DNA from: an uncultured Campylobacter sp.
GTDB taxonomy: Bacteria; Campylobacterota; Campylobacteria; Campylobacterales; Campylobacteraceae
Direction: 5' to 3'
Assembly (NCBI RefSeq): GCF_938045625.1
Contig: NZ_CALIAV010000018.1
Coordinates: 1 to 40,700, forward strand
DNA: 40,700 nucleotides
Positions 26,052 to 33,410 of this stretch are shown here, piece by piece. Numbering within the stretch: the first letter of the stretch is position 1; each line of letters starts with the position of its first letter. The translations under genes and the position numbers were made by a program. The notes below the pieces were generated by a model. It ran no database searches. It was not told where the DNA came from and saw nothing but the letters and a program-made list of their open reading frames with translations.

Positions 26052-26390
26052 TTGGGGCTTAAGGCGTATCTTTTCGGCAAAAGCTCCGAGGATCTGGCTT
26101 GCGAGTTTTTGCTAAAAAACGGCTGCGAGATCCTCGCTAGAAATTTTAGCTCCAAATTTGGCGAGATCGACGTTATCGCTAAAAAAGACGGCATCTTGCA
26201 CTTCGTTGAAATCAAAGCTACGCAGGGCGACTACGAGGCAGAGTATCGCCTCACGCCCGCTAAATTTAATAAAATTTTAAAAACTATCGATTTTTATCTG
26301 CTACAAGACGGCGCTAACGCCGATTTTCAGGTCGATTTGATCGCGATAAAAAAGAGCGAGATAAAGTGGATAGAAAATATTAGTTTGTAA
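26052..26390 (+). CDS. UPF0102/YraN-family nuclease-fold protein
   Basis: The 112-residue product has the YraN pattern: KSSEDLACEFLLKNGCEILARNF, then KFGEIDVIAKKDGILHFVEIKA with the restriction-endonuclease-like D...ExK motif near residues 42-56. The role in cells is unclear; some members act on branched DNA. It starts with TTG 3 bases after hom and has the same position in C. jejuni (Cj0148c). Confidence 0.88.
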   Translation: MGLKAYLFGKSSEDLACEFLLKNGCEILARNFSSKFGEIDVIAKKDGILHFVEIKATQGDYEAEYRLTPAKFNKILKTIDFYLLQDGANADFQVDLIAIKKSEIKWIENISL

Positions 26391-26426
26391 AAATTCTTAT
26401 TTAGCTAAAATTTAAATACTTTCGTG

Positions 26427-26432
26427 TATAAT
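26427..26432 (+). promoter_or_regulatory. -10 box of trxA
   Basis: A perfect TATAAT preceded by TG, 29 bases before the trxA ATG, with AAAAAGGAGAATAAA as ribosome site. It gives trxA and trxB transcription apart from the long operon. Confidence 0.6.
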
Positions 26433-26460
26433 TACGAATATCTTTAAAAAGGAGAATAAA

Positions 26461-26775
26461 ATGGGAAAATACATAGAACTAACGACTGCGAATTTCGATG
26501 TCGCTAAAGAGGGCGTTGCGCTAGTAGATTTTTGGGCGCCTTGGTGCGGACCTTGCCGTATGCTTGCTCCGGTCATCGACGAGCTAGCTGAGGAGTTTGA
26601 GGGCAAAGCTAAAATTTGCAAAGTAAACACCGACGAGGTGCAAGACCTTGCCGTAGAATTTGGCATCCGCTCGATCCCTACGCTTCTATTTTTCAAAAAT
26701 GGCGAAGTCGTAGAGCAAATGGTCGGCGCGCAATCAAAACAAGCCATCGCCGATAAGATAAATTCGCTTCTTTAA
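26461..26775 (+). CDS. trxA: thioredoxin
   Basis: The 104-residue product has the active site WAPWCGPCR at residues 25-33, the buried aspartate in VDFWA, and the cis-proline in SIPTLLFF. It reduces protein disulfides with electrons from TrxB, encoded two genes downstream. Its stop overlaps the next start in TAATG. Confidence 0.97.
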   Translation: MGKYIELTTANFDVAKEGVALVDFWAPWCGPCRMLAPVIDELAEEFEGKAKICKVNTDEVQDLAVEFGIRSIPTLLFFKNGEVVEQMVGAQSKQAIADKINSLL

Positions 26776-27224
26776 TGGTTTTTAGACGAGGAGGAAGCCT
26801 GCTTCCTCTCACCTCCGTTTTTGCGTCTTTTATCGGCGCAGCGCTGGTAGCAGGCGTATTTGCCTACAATAATTACAGATTTTCGCAGTATAAATTCGTA
26901 AATTTTAACGAACTGGTTTTTTATGAGCAGGCTCAAATTTTCGTGCCGCAGGACGATAAATTTTTACTCGTGGTTTTTAGCTCCAACCAATCAGATTGGA
27001 AGGAAATTTTAAAAACTTCAAGCAAGGATTTAAAAATCGTCGCCGTGGATTTACTCCAAAAACGCGCGCCAAGCGAGGAAAATATAAATTTCGTCGCTTC
27101 GGATATAAATACGATTTTAAAGCTGATGCACGTCCTAAATATCACGTCTTTGCCCGCCAGCGTGGAGCTAAAGGCGCAAAAGGGCGGCATTTATAAACAA
27201 GATTCAAAAATAAATAAAATTTAA
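26775..27224 (+). CDS. membrane-anchored, cysteine-free thioredoxin-like protein
   Basis: The 149-residue product has one N-terminal membrane segment (FASFIGAALVAGVFAY) and an exported part that looks like a reduced thioredoxin fold: a strand DKFLLVVFSSNQSDWKEIL where the CxxC should be, a later IVAVDLL strand, an INTILKLMHVLNI helix, and SLPASVEL at the place of the cis-proline strand. There is no cysteine in the whole protein, so it cannot be a disulfide reductase. It may be a structural partner or binding protein of the thioredoxin system. It lies between trxA and trxB with a TAATG overlap and 10-base gap. The fold call is by eye. Confidence 0.6.
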   Translation: MVFRRGGSLLPLTSVFASFIGAALVAGVFAYNNYRFSQYKFVNFNELVFYEQAQIFVPQDDKFLLVVFSSNQSDWKEILKTSSKDLKIVAVDLLQKRAPSEENINFVASDINTILKLMHVLNITSLPASVELKAQKGGIYKQDSKINKI

Positions 27225-27234
27225 AGGAAAAAAT

Positions 27235-28173
27235 ATGTTAGATTTAGCAATCATCGGAGGCGGTCCTGCAGGACTTAGCGCGGGACTTTACGCCACTCGC
27301 GGCGGACTAAAAAACGTCGTAATGTTTGAAAAAGGTATGCCAGGCGGCCAGATCACGAGCAGCTCTGAGATAGAAAACTATCCCGGCCAAAAAGCTCCTG
27401 GCGAGAGCGGCATAGACTTCATGAGCACGTGGGTCGCACAGTGCACACATTTTGGACTAAAGCACGAGATGGCGGGCGTCGAGCGCGTGGTAAAAAACGC
27501 CGACGGCAGCTTTACGGTCAAGCTTGAAGGCGGCAAAGAAGAGCAGGCCAAAGCAGTCATCGTAGCCACCGGCTCCACTCCGCGCCGCGCAGGCTTTGCG
27601 GGCGAGGACGAATTTTTCGGCAGAGGCGTGAGCACGTGCGCGACTTGCGACGGATTTTTCTATAAAAACAAAGAGGTCGCGGTTTTAGGCGGCGGCGACA
27701 CGGCGATCGAGGAGGCCCTATATCTAGCCAACATCTGCTCGCGCGTCTACATCATCCACCGCAGAGATGAGTTTCGCGCCGCTCCCGTCACGCTAGAAAA
27801 GGCCCGCGCTAACGCCAAAATCGAGTTCATCACGAGCGCTACGATCAAGCAAGCTTATGGCGACAAAGCAGGACTTGCCGGTCTAATCATAAACACGAAA
27901 GAGGGCGAGCGCGACCTAAAAGTGCCGGGCGTTTTCGTATTCGTCGGACTTAACGTAAACAACGACGTCCTCCGCCAAGAAAACGGCGAATTCGTATGCC
28001 AGACCGAGGATGGCGGCCAAGTGAGCGTCGATCTAAAGATGCAAACTAGCGTGCCGGGGTTATTTGCCGCGGGCGACATCAGAAAAGACGCGCCAAAACA
28101 AGTCATCGTGGCCGCAGGAGATGGCGCGGTAGCGGCCCTTACCGCGCTTAGCTACATCGAGAGCCTACACTAA
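27235..28173 (+). CDS. trxB: thioredoxin reductase
   Basis: The 312-residue flavoprotein has the FAD site IIGGGPAGLSAGLYATRGGL, the redox site STCATCDGFFY near residues 131-141, the NADPH site LGGGDTAIEEALYLAN near 149, and the C-terminal AAGDIRKDAPKQVIVAAGDGA. It passes electrons from NADPH to TrxA. The start follows AAAGGAAAAAAT. It ends the long operon. Confidence 0.97.
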   Translation: MLDLAIIGGGPAGLSAGLYATRGGLKNVVMFEKGMPGGQITSSSEIENYPGQKAPGESGIDFMSTWVAQCTHFGLKHEMAGVERVVKNADGSFTVKLEGGKEEQAKAVIVATGSTPRRAGFAGEDEFFGRGVSTCATCDGFFYKNKEVAVLGGGDTAIEEALYLANICSRVYIIHRRDEFRAAPVTLEKARANAKIEFITSATIKQAYGDKAGLAGLIINTKEGERDLKVPGVFVFVGLNVNNDVLRQENGEFVCQTEDGGQVSVDLKMQTSVPGLFAAGDIRKDAPKQVIVAAGDGAVAALTALSYIESLH

Positions 28174-28181
28174 GATTTCTC

Positions 28182-28213
28182 AAATTTAGCCGAGCTTTTC
28201 GGCTAAATTTTTT
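28182..28213 (+). terminator. strong terminator after trxB
   Basis: AAATTTAGCCGA and TCGGCTAAATTT make a perfect 12-bp stem with a 5-base loop, followed by TTTC. It lies 8 bases after the trxB stop and ends the long plus-strand operon. Its arms also hold two of the AAATTT words of the array that follows. Confidence 0.85.
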
Positions 28214-28349
28214 CTTTATACTTCAAATTTTCCCAAATTTACCGAGTTTTGCCTTATCCTTTCAAATTTAGTCAAATTTGCCTTGATTTATTTTCCACGC
28301 ATTTCCAAATTTCCGTCCAAATTTCACTCAAATTTAACCGCCCTTTGGC

Positions 28350-28355
28350 TAATAT
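28350..28355 (+). promoter_or_regulatory. -10 box of the 35-codon ORF
   Basis: TAATAT in TTTGGCTAATATTTTGC, 34 bases before the TTG start at 28389. It is nearly the same as the box of the left-edge gene. Confidence 0.45.
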
Positions 28356-28388
28356 TTTGCAAATTTAACGAAGCAAAAAGGATCAAAT

Positions 28389-28496
28389 TTGCACGCCTTG
28401 CTAAAAATATTTAAAACCGTTTTATACGCCGCGCTATTTTTAGGGCTTTATCTTTTGGCGGATAAGTACGGACTGTTTGCTAAATTTGTCAATTAA
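28389..28496 (+). CDS. 35-residue membrane peptide, duplicate of the left-edge N-terminus
   Basis: A TTG start after AAAAAGGATCAAA opens a 35-codon frame: MHALLKIFKTVLYAALFLGLYLLADKYGL and six more residues, with one hydrophobic segment. The first seven residues (M-H-x-L-L-K-I) and about 85 bases of leader agree with those of the truncated gene at the left edge, after which the sequences part. It is either a small single-pass membrane protein or the 5' stump of a duplicated gene. No T-run terminator follows; TCGACTCG/CGAGTCGA at 28501-28534 could form a stem. Confidence 0.45.
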   Translation: MHALLKIFKTVLYAALFLGLYLLADKYGLFAKFVN

Positions 28497-28551
28497 ATTT
28501 ATCGACTCGGCTTTGCCAAATAAATTTCGAGTCGAGAGTCGGATGTTAATT

Positions 28552-28620
28552 TTAATAGTCTGTTTGTGGCGCTTCTTGAGTCTTTTGTGGCGAGCGTAAT
28601 ATTTTCTCTTCTGCTCTCAT
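28552..28620 (-). CDS. very small ORF (22 codons) after the broken gene
   Basis: An ATG at 28620 one base after the stop of the upstream gene, with AAAGGAGAG before it, opens MRAEEKILRSPQKTQEAPQT plus two residues. The ribosome site is good and spacing is tight, but there is no family match and the peptide is short. It may be the stump of a lost gene. Confidence 0.25.
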   Translation of the reverse strand: MRAEEKILRSPQKTQEAPQTDY

Positions 28621-28621
28621 A

Positions 28622-29443
28622 CTACTCTCCTTTAAAGTGATCTACAAATCTTCTATCAAAATTAGGCAAAGTGTATCTTTCAATTAGATACATTTTAGGA
28701 AAAGTTCTTGATACTATTGCAATAATTTTTTCTTTACATATAAAACGACCGGTAAAAGTACCTGACGCGTCAATATCTAGCATTCTTTTTAGCATAAAAT
28801 ATCTCTGCTGAAAAGCAATAGTTTCATTTGTTTTATTGTTTATGATTCTCATTGTGTCGGAGTGAAAGTATTTAGAAGCGAACCGATTTAAATTTACCTT
28901 ATCATATAGGACGGTATAGTTCATCTTAGGCATCTTATCTTTCGTAGTTATGATTTTATTTGAGTCGATTATTTTTATGATTCTAGCTCTGATATCATCA
29001 TAGTGCGACGTCTTATCTCCTAGCTCTTGCTTGACCTCTTTTACTATTTTGTCGTATTCATCTTGATTTTTCTCGTAATGATATACAGCTACGTTTCCGT
29101 CGGGTAAATTTAAAGCCAAAGTTTTTAGATGAATGCCGTCAAGGTAGTTATTCATCATATATTCTATATTTTACTCGTTAAATCCGTTAAAAACATTATC
29201 CTCAAAATAAATACTCTGCGGATACTCTACCGTTTCTTTTATAAAGGCCTTTGGAGCGGTAGCGCAGTAATACGCCCCGAGTATGTTGGTGATAATGATA
29301 TCGTAAGTGGGGATTAGAAATAGCACGGCCGCTACTATGCCTCTGATCCAAATTTTATTAGCGTATTTTACGGTGATGACCATAACTACAGTGCTAATTG
29401 CCAAATATGGAATAACGTAAAAAAGTAAGATTATCATACCCAT
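28622..29443 (-). pseudogene. AT-rich membrane protein gene split by one in-frame stop
   Basis: An ATG at 29443 after AAAAAGGAT opens a 90-codon frame with two membrane segments (IILLFYVIPYLAISTVVMVI and IRGIVAAVLFLIPTYDIII) and a following ATAPKAFIKETVEYPQSIYF part, ending at TAA (29171-29173). The same frame then continues without interruption through NIEYMMNNYLDGIHLKTLAL for another 178 codons from the next ATG at 29158 to 28622. Both halves have the same AT-rich codon use, and the second half has no good ribosome site of its own. I read this as one gene of about 273 codons broken by a single nonsense change or by a sequence error. I do not know its function; its composition suggests transfer. 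Confidence 0.65.
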
Positions 29444-29861
29444 AGCGTATCCTTTTTAGTTGTCGGCAAAACAGAGACGGTACGTTTTGCCTCGTGCCTA
29501 AAATATGTGGGTCAATAAAACCCGCAACTGTTTTAAATTTAACCGCTTTGCATCTTTTGCAAATCATTGATAAAATGATAATGCCGTAAGGCTTAAGGCG
29601 GAGTAAATTTGAGCTTCGGCAAGCGCTAGTAGTCAAATTTGACGCTTGTTTTACGAATTATAGTATCGCAAATTTAACCTCGCAAGTTATTTTTTGTGAT
29701 AAATTTGCTCCAAATTCGAACCTAAATTCAAAACAAAATTTAACCGCGCCAAAGCTGCCTGTACATTTACCGCAAAAGTAATCGGCCGTCAAATTCACTC
29801 ATTTTATAAAATGAAACTAAAATTTCAAATCTAATTTAGATATTTTAAAAACAAATTTCGG
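29444..29861. other. 418-base gene-free stretch before gntP
   Basis: No convincing gene is seen here. A perfect 8-bp stem GGCAAAAC/GTTTTGCC with an 11-base loop lies at 29465-29491. The rest is A/T-rich with several AAATTT words and leads into the gntP promoter. Promoters for the broken gene on the minus strand must also be here, but no clear -10 stands out. Confidence 0.5.
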
Positions 29862-29867
29862 TAATAT
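29862..29867 (+). promoter_or_regulatory. -10 box of gntP
   Basis: TAATAT in TTCGGTAATATTGCG, 37 bases before the gntP ATG, with CGAAAGGAGCTGTT as ribosome site. Confidence 0.45.
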
Positions 29868-29903
29868 TGCGCTAGGCAAAAATTTTATCCGAAAGGAGCT
29901 GTT

Positions 29904-31274
29904 ATGAGCGGTATTGCTCTCATCATCTGCTTCGTCATCGCGGTCGTCGTTATGATCGTGCTGATTTCTAAGTTCGGGGTTCACCCCTTTATAGCGATCA
30001 TGCTCGTTTCGCTAGCTCTAGCCGTCGTCGCGGGCATCGACCTGGTCAAGGTTCCCGCGATCATCGGAGAGGGATTTAGCGGGATATTTAAAAGCATAGG
30101 CATCGTCATCATCCTGGGCGCGCTCATCGGTATGGCGCTGGAAAAGACGGGCGCGGCGCTAAAGCTAGCCGACATGGTCGTGCGCTGCGTAGGCGACAAG
30201 CGCCCCGAGCTAGCCATGCTCATCATGGGCTGGATCGTAGGTATCCCGGTCTTTTGCGATAGCGGCTTTGTTGTACTCGATCCGATCCGCCGCGCGATAA
30301 AGGAAAAAATCGGCGCCAACCCCGTAGCTATGGCCGTTGCGCTCTCGTGCGGCCTATACACATCGCACGTATTTATACCGCCGACTCCGGGCCCGATAGC
30401 AGCCGCAGGACTCGTGGGCGTAGGGCACAACCTGCTGCTAGTTATCGCCGTGGGTGCTGTCGTTTCGATACCGGTTCTCATCGCGGGCTATCTTTTTGCT
30501 AAAACTATCGGCGCAAAAGTGAGCCTAAAAGAGGATCTAGCCGAAGTTGGCAAGAGCTACGACGAGATCATCAAAGAGCACGGCAAGCTGCCTTGCGCGT
30601 TTTTGAGCTTGGCGCCGATTTTTATGCCGATTTTGCTGATGGCGCTGGGTTCGGTCGTCTCGATACTAAAGCTAAAAGGCTCGTTTGCAAATTTTGTTTT
30701 GTTTTTAGGCAACCCGATCATCGCGCTTGGCGTAGGCGTACTATTTGCCGTTATCTTGCTGGCTAAAACGGGCAAGCTTGGTGAATTTAACCTCATGACC
30801 AACGAAACGCTAAAGATCGTCGGACCGATCCTCTTTATCACGGCTGCGGGCGGCGTGCTAGGCAACGTCATCGCTAAGGCCGGATTTGTCGAGTTTATGA
30901 AGGCAAACGCCCACCTCATCGGCACTGTGGGCATATTTTTCCCGTTTGTTATCTCGGCTATCATCAAGACCGCTCAGGGTAGCTCGACCGTGGCGCTTAC
31001 GACGACGGCCTCTATCATGGGGCTTTTCACCGATAGCGGCTCGATGATGAGCGCGCTAGGACTCACGAGCGAGATGGGCGCGGTGCTAACGGTGATGGCG
31101 ATCGCTGCGGGCGCGATGACGGTTTCGCATGCTAACGATAGCTATTTTTGGGTCGTTACGAACTTTAGCAAGATGTCGCCGGAGCAGGGCTACAAGACCC
31201 AGACGATGCTTACTTTTATAATGGGTATCGTCGGTATGGCGACGGTTTGGGTTGCGTCGCTGATTTTGCTTTAA
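29904..31274 (+). CDS. GntP-family permease (gluconate/glycerate type)
   Basis: The 456-residue product has about twelve membrane segments and GntP family marks: KFGVHPFIAIMLVSLALAV near the start, IPVFCDSGFVVLDPIRRA near 114, SHVFIPPTPGPIAAAGLVG near 154, a QGSSTVALTTTASIM stretch near 355, and SHANDSYFWVV near 408. The family takes up gluconate and related sugar acids with protons. A glycerate kinase gene lies downstream on the same strand, so glycerate is the most likely substrate here. Confidence 0.88.
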   Translation: MSGIALIICFVIAVVVMIVLISKFGVHPFIAIMLVSLALAVVAGIDLVKVPAIIGEGFSGIFKSIGIVIILGALIGMALEKTGAALKLADMVVRCVGDKRPELAMLIMGWIVGIPVFCDSGFVVLDPIRRAIKEKIGANPVAMAVALSCGLYTSHVFIPPTPGPIAAAGLVGVGHNLLLVIAVGAVVSIPVLIAGYLFAKTIGAKVSLKEDLAEVGKSYDEIIKEHGKLPCAFLSLAPIFMPILLMALGSVVSILKLKGSFANFVLFLGNPIIALGVGVLFAVILLAKTGKLGEFNLMTNETLKIVGPILFITAAGGVLGNVIAKAGFVEFMKANAHLIGTVGIFFPFVISAIIKTAQGSSTVALTTTASIMGLFTDSGSMMSALGLTSEMGAVLTVMAIAAGAMTVSHANDSYFWVVTNFSKMSPEQGYKTQTMLTFIMGIVGMATVWVASLILL

Positions 31275-31290
31275 ATTTGAGGACAAATTT

Positions 31291-31322
31291 GAGTGCGGTT
31301 TTGGCGCAACCAGGCTGCACTC
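31291..31322 (+). terminator. hairpin after gntP
   Basis: GAGTGC-GGTT pairs with AACC and GCACTC with a bulge, 16 bases after the gntP stop, followed by TTT. It is a moderate terminator candidate. If used, glycerate kinase needs its own promoter inside or beside repeat copy B. Confidence 0.45.
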
Positions 31323-31433
31323 TTTACGGTAAGAGCGGTAAATTTTCAAATTTGTCCGCCCAGACCCGCATCTTGAAAATGCCAAATTTGATTTGGTTAA
31401 ATTTAGCATTGCGCATTAAATTTAATCTTTCTT

Positions 31434-31957
31434 GTTAAGGGGGAAGGGGCTTGAATTACGGTCTGCTTGCAGTTACGAGCAAAGCGGTCTCAAGCCCATA
31501 GGGCGACGGTAGCGAACGTAGTGAAGCTAAGTAGAGCGTCGCCTTCCTTTGCGTCGTACTACGCACTAGCAACTGCTAAAGGCAGACCCTCTCCCGTCTG
31601 CTTGCAGCTGCTAGCGCAGCGACGCAGAAGCCCTCTCTAACCCCACTGCGCGTGAGATGTGGCGACATGGCTTTGCTCTTCGAACAAAGCATTGCGGGCT
31701 AGGGATCAAATTTGGCATTTATAAGCGTCGCGATTTAAAACTAAATTTGATAAAATCAGATCGTAGAATTTAAGGCGAAGTATTTTGAGATGATTTTTGG
31801 GATTGCGCAGGTAAAATTTAGCGTAGGCTGGACTTCTGCTTGCAGTTGCGAGTGAAACGAAGCAAAAACAGTCCGCCGAGCTAAATTTTAGCCAGCTCCG
31901 CTTCTTGCAAAGCAGTGAGCGAAGCGCAACTGAAAAAGTGCTCAAAAGACGAGCCGC
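31434..31957 (+). repeat. structured dispersed repeat, copy B
   Basis: The 700-base gap between gntP and glycerate kinase is a chain of inverted repeats. It opens with a 27-base block (31434-31460) found inverted and exactly in copy A. It then has GGGCTTGA/TCAAGCCC, GGGCGACG/CGTCGCC, TAGCA-ac-TGCTA and GCTTTG/CAAAGC stems. TCTGCTTGCAG occurs three times (31462, 31597, 31835). The core at 31772-31957 begins AAGGCGAAGTAT, has GAGATGATTTTT, and ends CTCAAAAGACGAGCCGC, 20 bases before the kinase start. Open frames crossing it on either strand are lacking in ribosome sites and follow the repeat, so I treat it as non-coding. Confidence 0.75.
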
Positions 31958-31977
31958 TAACAGAAAAAGGAAAACAG

Positions 31978-33120
31978 ATGAAAATACTAATAGCAATCGA
32001 CTCTTTTAAGGGCTCTTTGAGCTCGCTTGAAGCCGGCAACGCCGTAAAAGAGGGTATAGAAGCCTTGGCCGGCGAGACCGAGGAAGTGGTGGTTAAACCT
32101 ATCGCAGACGGCGGCGAAGGTAGCGTGGTGGCGCTAGCAGATGCGCTAGAGGGCGAGTTTATCGACGTCATCGTGCAAAATCCTCTCGGCGAAAAGATCC
32201 CCGCCAGATACGCGCTAGCAGGCGAGCTGGGCATCCTCGAGATGGCGTCTTCTAGCGGACTCATGCTGGTGGAAAAAGAGCGCCGAAACCCGATGAAAAC
32301 GAGCACCTACGGCTTTGGGCAGATGATTTTGCATGCTATTAGCAAGGGCGCGCGTAAATTTATCGTCGGTATCGGCGGCAGCGCGACGAACGACGCGGGT
32401 ACTGGCATGCTAAGCGCGCTAGGATACGAGTTTTTTGACGAAAACGGCGAGCTGCTCGAGGGCAAAGGCGAAAACCTCATAAAAATCACCAAAATTTCAA
32501 ACAAAAACGTAGTACCCGAGCTACAAGAGTGCGAATTTCTAGTGGCTTGCGACGTGGATAATCCTCTGTTTGGCAAAAACGGCGCGGCCTACGTCTACGG
32601 TCCGCAAAAGGGTGCGGACGAGCAGATGGTAAAGGATCTGGATGCTGGGCTTATAAGCTTTGCGAGCGCGACGAGCGAGCACTTTTCGAGCGAATTTTGG
32701 AACTTCAAGGGCGCGGGCGCGGCAGGCGGGCTAGGGTACGGGTTTGTGAGCTACCTAAACGCCAAACTAAAGCCCGGCATCGACATCATCATGGAGGAAA
32801 TCCGCCTCGAAGAGGACGTGAAAAACGCCGATCTAGTCATCACCGGCGAGGGACGACTGGACTTTCAAAGCTCGATGGGCAAGACACCAACCGGAGTGGC
32901 GAAGATCGCCAAAAAATACGGCAAACCCGTCATCGCGCTAGCCGGTAGCGTGTCGCCGTGCGCCGGCGGCTGTAACGAAAACGGCATCGATGCGTTTTTT
33001 AGCGTATTAAACGAGCCTGTGAGTCTAGAGGAGGCGATGGATAAGCAAACCGCTACACGCAATCTCAAAATGACGGCAGAGCAGGCTTTGAGGCTATATT
33101 TGCTAGGGCGTAAGGGGTAA
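31978..33120 (+). CDS. glycerate kinase
   Basis: The 380-residue product has the glycerate kinase type I marks: ILIAIDSFKGSLSSLEAGNA at the start, PIADGGEGSV near 43, VGIGGSATNDAGTGML near 124, DVDNPLFGKNGAAYVYGPQKGA near 192, and ITGEGRLDFQSSMGKTP near 292. It phosphorylates D-glycerate, feeding glycolysis or gluconeogenesis. I chose the ATG at 31978, which follows AAAAAGGAAAACAG; an earlier in-frame ATG at 31915 lies in the repeat. Whether it makes 2- or 3-phosphoglycerate cannot be read from sequence. Confidence 0.93.
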   Translation: MKILIAIDSFKGSLSSLEAGNAVKEGIEALAGETEEVVVKPIADGGEGSVVALADALEGEFIDVIVQNPLGEKIPARYALAGELGILEMASSSGLMLVEKERRNPMKTSTYGFGQMILHAISKGARKFIVGIGGSATNDAGTGMLSALGYEFFDENGELLEGKGENLIKITKISNKNVVPELQECEFLVACDVDNPLFGKNGAAYVYGPQKGADEQMVKDLDAGLISFASATSEHFSSEFWNFKGAGAAGGLGYGFVSYLNAKLKPGIDIIMEEIRLEEDVKNADLVITGEGRLDFQSSMGKTPTGVAKIAKKYGKPVIALAGSVSPCAGGCNENGIDAFFSVLNEPVSLEEAMDKQTATRNLKMTAEQALRLYLLGRKG

Positions 33121-33302
33121 ATTTACGCTTTATTACGGCGACGGGGCCGGCGAATTTATCGGTTTGCCGGCTTGGTCGTGCTTGATCGCTCGGTGTGATG
33201 TGCAAGTCCGAGCGGATGTTTTTTGCTATAAATTCGCCTTTTGGCGTGGCTGTTTCGCTAGTTTTTCAAATTTGACATCGCGCTTTGACGCGTCAAATTT
33301 TA

Positions 33303-33367
33303 GTTCTAGTTTTTGCCGTTCAGGTTTTTGTGCCGTACGGGTTATCAAATTTGCAAAAACTTAGAAC
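33303..33367. repeat. foldback sequence between glycerate kinase and yceI
   Basis: GTTCTAGTTTTTGC (33303-33316) and GCAAAAACTTAGAAC (33353-33367) are complementary except for one extra base, with 36 bases between that include the palindrome CCGTACGG. The gap 33121-33410 also has GCCGGC at two places (about 33151 and 33171) and AAATTTGAC/GTCAAATTT near 33270-33299. No gene is seen in it. Confidence 0.45.
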
Positions 33368-33380
33368 TCAAAAACAAGAC

Positions 33381-33402
33381 AAAGCCTGAAAAAACGGGCT
33401 TT
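33381..33402 (-). terminator. terminator after yceI
   Basis: AAAGCC and GGCTTT form a 6-bp stem around a T-rich loop; on the minus strand GTCTTGTTTTT follows. It is 8 bases past the yceI stop. Confidence 0.55.
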
Positions 33403-33410
33403 AACCAGAC

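Larger units (their letters stand above)
28182..28390. repeat. dense array of AAATTT words
   Basis: Eleven AAATTT words begin at 28182, 28205, 28225, 28235, 28264, 28274, 28307, 28319, 28330, 28361 and 28385. Most intervals are near 10, 20 or 30 bases (10, 10, 11, 12, 20, 29, 31, 33), which places the words on one face of the helix. The array leads into the -10 box at 28350. Such phased A/T tracts bend DNA and replace a -35 box in C. jejuni promoters. Two words belong to the trxB terminator. Confidence 0.7.

Noticed and set aside
28182..28390. CRISPR array
   Set aside because: The repeated word is only six bases with irregular short gaps and no spacer pattern; no cas genes are present.
31706..31996. 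96-codon open frame on the minus strand before glycerate kinase
   Set aside because: It reads repeat copy B in reverse and shares a short peptide with the frame in copy A only because the DNA repeats; no ribosome site.
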